In this document: in pieces, positions 60,019 to 64,000 of the stretch
Position numbering within the stretch: position 1 is the stretch's first letter
Layout of the letters: the number at the start of each line of letters is the position of its first letter
NCBI RefSeq assembly: GCF_003234795.2
Contig: NZ_CP126268.1
Span: forward strand, 248,001 to 312,000
Direction of reading: 5' to 3'
DNA from: Curtobacterium sp. MCLR17_032
GTDB lineage: Bacteria > Actinomycetota > Actinomycetes > Actinomycetales > Microbacteriaceae
Length of the DNA stretch: 64,000 nt
The notes under the pieces: generated by a model
Seen by the model: the letters and a program-made list of their open reading frames with translations, nothing else
Told to the model about the DNA's origin: nothing
Databases searched by the model: none
Position numbers and translations under genes: made by a program

Positions 60019-62285
60019 TGAAGTTCACCGACGGGTTCTGGCAACTCAGGCCCGGAGTCCACCCCGTGTACGCCGCGGAGGCGTACGCCATCGACGCGCG
60101 GACCTCGCCGGAGGGTGACCGTCTGGTCGTCACCGCTCCGACGAAGGTCATCGCGTCGCGGGGTGACACCCTCAACCGTCCGACGCTCACCGTCTCGCTG
60201 TCGAGCCCGATGGAGGGCGTGGTGACGGTCCGCGTCGAGCACTTCCGGGCACCCCGTCCGGAGCTGTCGTTCGACCTGGTCGGGAAGGAGGCGGGGCACG
60301 GGTCCGCCACGGTCGCGGACGGTGTCGGGACCCTCACCTCCGGCGACCTGTCGGCCGTCGTCACGCCCGGGGCGCCGTGGGACCTGCGGTTCGTGACGAC
60401 CGACGTGGGCGGCACCGAGCGCGTGCTCACCGGCTCCGGCCACAAGTCGCTCGGGTACGTCACCCTCGACCCCGGCGCCGAGGTGTCCCGAGGCGTCGTC
60501 GGCAACGCCCGCGTCCAGGGCGCGGATGCTCCGACGTCCGACCGGTTCGTGCACGCGCAGCTCGACCTGGGCGTCGGGGAGCTCGTCTACGGGCTCGGCG
60601 AACGGTTCGGGCCGCTCGTGAAGAACGGGCAGACCGTCGACATCTGGAACGCCGACGGTGGCACGTCGAGCGAGCAGGCGTACAAGAACGTGCCGTTCTA
60701 CCTGACGAACCGCGGCTACGGCGTGCTCGTCGACCACCCCGGACACGTCTCGTTCGAGGTCGGGTCCGAGACCGTCGAGCGGGTGCAGTTCTCGGTGCCG
60801 GGGGAGTCCCTGGTGTTCCACGTGATCGGCGGCGGCAGCCCGGCGGCGGTCCTCGAGCGGTACACCGCCCTGACCGGCCGTCCGGCGCAGGTGCCGGCGT
60901 GGTCGTACGGCCTGTGGTTGTCGACCTCGTTCACCACGGACTACGACGAAGCCACCGTGACGTCGTTCGTCGACGAGATGGCCGCCCGCCAGCTGCCGGT
61001 CTCGGTCTTCCACTTCGACTGCTTCTGGATGCGCGAGTTCACCTGGTGCGACTTCGAGTGGGACCCCCGGGTGTTCCCGGACCCCGCCGGCATGCTCGGA
61101 CGGCTGCACGACAAGGACCTGCGGGTCTGCGTCTGGATCAACCCGTACATCGGGCAGGCGTCGAAGCTGTTCGACGAGGCGGCGGAGGCCGGGTACCTGG
61201 TCCGGAACCCCGACGGCACCGTCTGGCAGTGGGACCTCTGGCAGGCCGGCATGGGGCTCGTGGACTTCACCAACCCGGATGCGACCGCCTGGTACCAGTC
61301 GAAGCTCCGCGCGCTCGTCGACCAGGGCGTGGACTGCTTCAAGACCGACTTCGGTGAGCGGATCCCCCTCGACGTCGTCTACGCCGACGGCAGCGACCCC
61401 GAGCGGATGCACAACTGGTACACCCAGCTGTACAACCAGGCCGTGTTCGAGGTGCTGCAGGGGACCAAGGGCCCGGGCGACGCCGTCGTCTTCGCGCGCT
61501 CGGCGACCGCCGGCGGTCAGCAGATGCCGGTGCACTGGGGCGGGGACAACACCTCGTCGTTCCCGTCGATGGCGGAGACCCTGCGCGGCGGCCTGTCTCT
61601 CGCACTGTCCGGCTTCGGCTTCTGGTCGCACGACATCGGCGGCTTCGAGGGCACCCCGGACCCCGCGGTGTTCAAGCGCTGGGTGCAGTTCGGTCTGCTG
61701 TCGTCGCACAGCCGGTTCCACGGCAGCAGCTCCTACCGGGTCCCGTGGGCGTTCGACGAAGAAGCGGTCGACATCACCCGGGCGTTCACCGAACTGAAGC
61801 TCCGACTCATGCCGTACCTGTACGCGGCCGGGCTCGAGGCATCGGCGCGGGGCCTGCCGGTGATGCGCCCGATGCCGCTGGCGTTCCCCGACGACCCGAC
61901 CGCCGCGTACTGCGACCGGCAGTACCTGCTCGGACCGGACCTGCTCGTCGCGCCGGTGTTCAGCGAGTCCGGCGACGTCGAGTACTGGCTGCCGGCGGGC
62001 TCGTGGACGAACTGGTTCACCGGCGAGGTCGTCACCGGCGGGGTCTGGCGGCGCGAGCGGCACGGGTTCGACACCCTGCCGCTGTGGGTCCGCGAGGGTG
62101 CGGTCCTGCCGTTGTCCACCCGCACCGACCGGCCGGACCACGACTACCACGAGGCGCTCGAGTTCCGGGCGTTCCCGGGTGCGGGGGGAGCGGGCTCGCG
62201 GGAGGTCGTCGTGACGTCCCCGGACGGCCGCGCGGTCACGTACCCGGTGTCGTTCGCGGCGGACGGCACGGTCACCCCCGCCTGA
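60018..62285 (+). CDS. Alpha-xylosidase, glycoside hydrolase family 31 (YicI-like)
   Basis: 755 residues, close to YicI. Catalytic nucleophile D444 in CFKTDFGERIP, the KTDFGE form typical of alpha-xylosidases, and acid/base D510 in VHWGGDNTSS. Other motifs: FHFDCFWMREFTWCDFEWDP and SHDIGGFEGTPDPAVFKRW. No signal peptide, so it releases xylose from imported xylosides such as isoprimeverose inside the cell. Xylose then enters XylA and XylB encoded at 34-37 kb. Confidence 0.96.
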   Translation: MKFTDGFWQLRPGVHPVYAAEAYAIDARTSPEGDRLVVTAPTKVIASRGDTLNRPTLTVSLSSPMEGVVTVRVEHFRAPRPELSFDLVGKEAGHGSATVADGVGTLTSGDLSAVVTPGAPWDLRFVTTDVGGTERVLTGSGHKSLGYVTLDPGAEVSRGVVGNARVQGADAPTSDRFVHAQLDLGVGELVYGLGERFGPLVKNGQTVDIWNADGGTSSEQAYKNVPFYLTNRGYGVLVDHPGHVSFEVGSETVERVQFSVPGESLVFHVIGGGSPAAVLERYTALTGRPAQVPAWSYGLWLSTSFTTDYDEATVTSFVDEMAARQLPVSVFHFDCFWMREFTWCDFEWDPRVFPDPAGMLGRLHDKDLRVCVWINPYIGQASKLFDEAAEAGYLVRNPDGTVWQWDLWQAGMGLVDFTNPDATAWYQSKLRALVDQGVDCFKTDFGERIPLDVVYADGSDPERMHNWYTQLYNQAVFEVLQGTKGPGDAVVFARSATAGGQQMPVHWGGDNTSSFPSMAETLRGGLSLALSGFGFWSHDIGGFEGTPDPAVFKRWVQFGLLSSHSRFHGSSSYRVPWAFDEEAVDITRAFTELKLRLMPYLYAAGLEASARGLPVMRPMPLAFPDDPTAAYCDRQYLLGPDLLVAPVFSESGDVEYWLPAGSWTNWFTGEVVTGGVWRRERHGFDTLPLWVREGAVLPLSTRTDRPDHDYHEALEFRAFPGAGGAGSREVVVTSPDGRAVTYPVSFAADGTVTPA

Positions 62286-62298
62286 ACCCCGTTCGCCC

Positions 62299-62358
62299 GT
62301 TCGCGCTGAGCGACAGTCCTCGCGGCCTGGACCACGAGCGCTGTCGCTCAGCGCGAAC
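62299..62358. repeat. Palindrome, copy 4 of the GCGCTGAGCGACA family
   Basis: Arms 62299-62316 and 62341-62358 (GTTCGCGCTGAGCGACAG) are perfectly complementary, 24-base centre. Follows the alpha-xylosidase stop; probable operon terminator ahead of the ROK gene. Confidence 0.75.
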
Positions 62359-62429
62359 CTCGCGGACGGGCCGCGCCACCCGCCAGCGCGGGCCGCACTA
62401 CGCTGGCGGGACGGACGATCGGAGCGGAC

Positions 62430-63617
62430 ATGTCGGAGGCGAGCACTGCCTCCCGTCCGGTGCGCACCACGGACGTCGTCCGCCGCCGCAACCTGGCCCG
62501 GGTCCTGCGCCTCGTCCACGAGCGCGGGCCGATGCCCCGCTCGGCGCTCACCCGTGAGACCGGCCTGAACCGCTCGACGGTCGCCGCTCTGGTGGGGGAG
62601 CTCGTCGACCTCGGCCTCGTCGTCGAGGGGGACGCCCCACCCGCGACCGGCGTCGGCCGTCCGAGCGCCACCGTGTCCGCGTCCGCCCAGGTCGTCGCAC
62701 TCGGCATCGTGCCCGAGATCGACGCCGTGACCCTGGCGGTCATCGGCCTCGACGGCACCGAACACGAACGCCGGACCGTCCGCACCACCTCGGTCTCGAC
62801 GCCCGGCGAGGCCCTCGCCATCGCCACCGACCTCGTCGCCGCGGCCACCGATCAGCAGCGGGACGCGGGCCGTCGGGTCGTCGGCATCGCGGTGTCCGTC
62901 CCCGGGATCGTCCGCGTCGGCGACGGCGTCGTCCGGTACGCCCCGCACCTGGCCTGGCGCGACGAGGCCTTCGCCGCACCGCTCGCCGACCGCACCGGCC
63001 TGCCGGTCCGCGCCGCGAACGACGCGAACCTCGGCGTCACGGCCGAGTTCCTCTACGGCGCCGGCCGCGGCGCCACCGACGTCGTCTACGTCAACGGCGG
63101 CGCGAGCGGCATCGGTGGCGGCATCATCACGGGCGGGCGGCCCCTCGCCGGAGCTGCCGGGTACGCGGGGGAGCTCGGCCACACCTTCGTCGCCGCGAAC
63201 GGCATCCGCTGCCACTGCGGTGCCGTCGGGTGCCTGGAGACCGAAGCCTCACAGGCCGCACTGCTCGACGCGGCGGGGCTCGGGATCGACGAGGCCGACC
63301 GGCTCGGCGACGTCCTGGCCGACGGGCCCGCACCGGCCCTCGCCGCGGTCGTCGACCGGCAGGTCACCGCGCTCGCCGTCGCCATCCGCAACGTCGTGCA
63401 CACCGTGAACCCGGACGTCGTCGTCCTGGGCGGGTTCCTCGGCACGCTCCTCCGGCACGTCGGGACCCGGCTCGAGGACGCGGTCCGCGCGCAGACGATG
63501 ACGGCGATGGGCGAGGACCTGCGGATCGTGCCGGCGGAACTCGTCGGCAGCGTGCTGTTCCGCGGTGCGGCCGAGCTGGCGTTCGCATCGGTGCTGGCCG
63601 ACCCCACGGCGGGCTGA
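62430..63617 (+). CDS. ROK family regulator (XylR/NagC type)
   Basis: 395 residues. N-terminal winged helix RRRNLARVLRLVHERGPMPR then SALTRETGLNRSTVAALVGE; ROK domain from about 85 with GRPSATVS, IGGGIITGGRPLAGAAGYAG then ELGHTFV, and the zinc motif CHCGAVGCLETEAS. ROK motif ligands are sugars such as xylose. Start ATG 62430 has a weak GGAGCGG Shine-Dalgarno. Likely reader of ATTTGT-N11-ACAAAT sites at xylA and the LacI promoter. A GCCTCCCGTC motif lies at codons 7-10. Confidence 0.93.
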   Translation: MSEASTASRPVRTTDVVRRRNLARVLRLVHERGPMPRSALTRETGLNRSTVAALVGELVDLGLVVEGDAPPATGVGRPSATVSASAQVVALGIVPEIDAVTLAVIGLDGTEHERRTVRTTSVSTPGEALAIATDLVAAATDQQRDAGRRVVGIAVSVPGIVRVGDGVVRYAPHLAWRDEAFAAPLADRTGLPVRAANDANLGVTAEFLYGAGRGATDVVYVNGGASGIGGGIITGGRPLAGAAGYAGELGHTFVAANGIRCHCGAVGCLETEASQAALLDAAGLGIDEADRLGDVLADGPAPALAAVVDRQVTALAVAIRNVVHTVNPDVVVLGGFLGTLLRHVGTRLEDAVRAQTMTAMGEDLRIVPAELVGSVLFRGAAELAFASVLADPTAG

Positions 63618-63653
63618 GCGGCGCCGCCGACCTTCGATCGGTGGCATGAGTCC

Positions 63654-63956
63654 TCACTGGTCGGTGTGCGTCCCCTGCGCTCGCCGCTGCCGACGTCGAA
63701 CTGCCCAACCGAGGTTGCCGCCCCCGAGCGCCAGGCCGGCGGCACTCGCGACCATGCTCAGCACAGGATGTCCGTCCTCCCGGAGTCCGACTGACAGCGC
63801 AGTGCCGGCGAGGAGCGTGCACAGCGCGAGGAACGCTGCGAACCCGATGCTCGAGACGACTCCGACCACGGCGGTGACCACACGGTTGAGCCCGATCACG
63901 CGCAGAACGGTGCCGGCTTGCCGGAAGCGTGGACCCGCAGGACTCTCTTCCCGCAC
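63654..63956 (-). CDS. Small membrane protein, two helices
   Basis: 100 residues. Helices VVTAVVGVVSSIGFAAFLAL and VLSMVASAAGLALGGGNLGW, and a basic tail AVRRRQRRAQGT. GTG start at 63956 without a clear Shine-Dalgarno; upstream sequence runs to the window edge. Function unknown. Confidence 0.55.
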   Translation of the reverse strand: MREESPAGPRFRQAGTVLRVIGLNRVVTAVVGVVSSIGFAAFLALCTLLAGTALSVGLREDGHPVLSMVASAAGLALGGGNLGWAVRRRQRRAQGTHTDQ

Positions 63957-64000
63957 TTGACACCACCGTTGTTGCTGATGGCAGTGAATGCAAGCAGGAC

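Noticed and set aside
59670..63215. Very long minus-strand open frame of over 1,100 codons
   Set aside because: It is a shadow of the permease, alpha-xylosidase and ROK genes; composition is Arg/Val/Gly/Asp-rich with no motifs, as expected of antisense frames at this GC content.

Overview
The window comes from a very GC-rich actinobacterium. The dense, short-spaced gene layout, frequent ATGA/GTGA overlaps, many leaderless starts and overall gene content (Asp23 proteins, DUF2795 protein, CtaG, xylose and plant-sugar genes, SipW-type surface proteins) fit the Microbacteriaceae, and Curtobacterium or a close relative is my best guess. No rRNA, tRNA, insertion sequence, prophage or CRISPR array was found. 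The first gene is cut by the left edge.

Layout. 1-11 kb: an LCP cell-wall ligase, a sigma factor, an EEP hydrolase, an SDR, a TetR regulator, a DUF2795 protein, a ThrE exporter, an OsmC protein, a zinc ADH and a GNAT protein. 11-19.5 kb: a minus-strand operon in the order binding lipoprotein, DppB-type permease, DppC-type permease, gamma-glutamyltransferase, double ATPase and FCD-type GntR regulator. It is preceded by two matching GntR-type palindromes. 19.8-26.6 kb: a lectin-M23 peptidase, an AlkD-like protein, CtaG, a dehydrogenase pair, a secreted trypsin-like protease, a 36-residue TTG-started membrane peptide and MarR. 26.8-29.3 kb: a compact SipW/TasA-like surface-protein cluster. 31.3-32.3 kb: two CrcB/Fluc fluoride-channel subunits behind what looks like a divergent fluoride riboswitch whose switching helix covers the ribosome binding site.

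34-37 kb holds xylB and xylA, and 55-63.6 kb holds a LacI regulator, an ABC sugar importer, a GH31 alpha-xylosidase and a ROK/XylR-type regulator. These loci share an operator-like site (ATTTGT-N11-ACAWAT), which suggests one xylose/xyloside regulon for use of plant cell-wall sugars. 40-44 kb has a LacI regulator fused in frame to a GrpB nucleotidyltransferase-fold domain, an oxidoreductase with two operator-like palindromes, and a second LacI preceded by a leaderless micro-ORF. 45-48 kb is an Asp23/Gls24 envelope-stress module with its own ECF sigma factor. 49-52 kb is an oxidoreductase-ThuA-oxidoreductase operon.

Across the window three features stand out. The 10-mer GACGGGAGGC occurs 13 times, six of them as inverted pairs in terminators and most others in permissive coding positions in several frames. 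A 54-60 bp palindrome family with core GCGCTGAGCGACA occurs four times. More than ten genes start directly 6-8 bases after a -10-like box, i.e. look leaderless.
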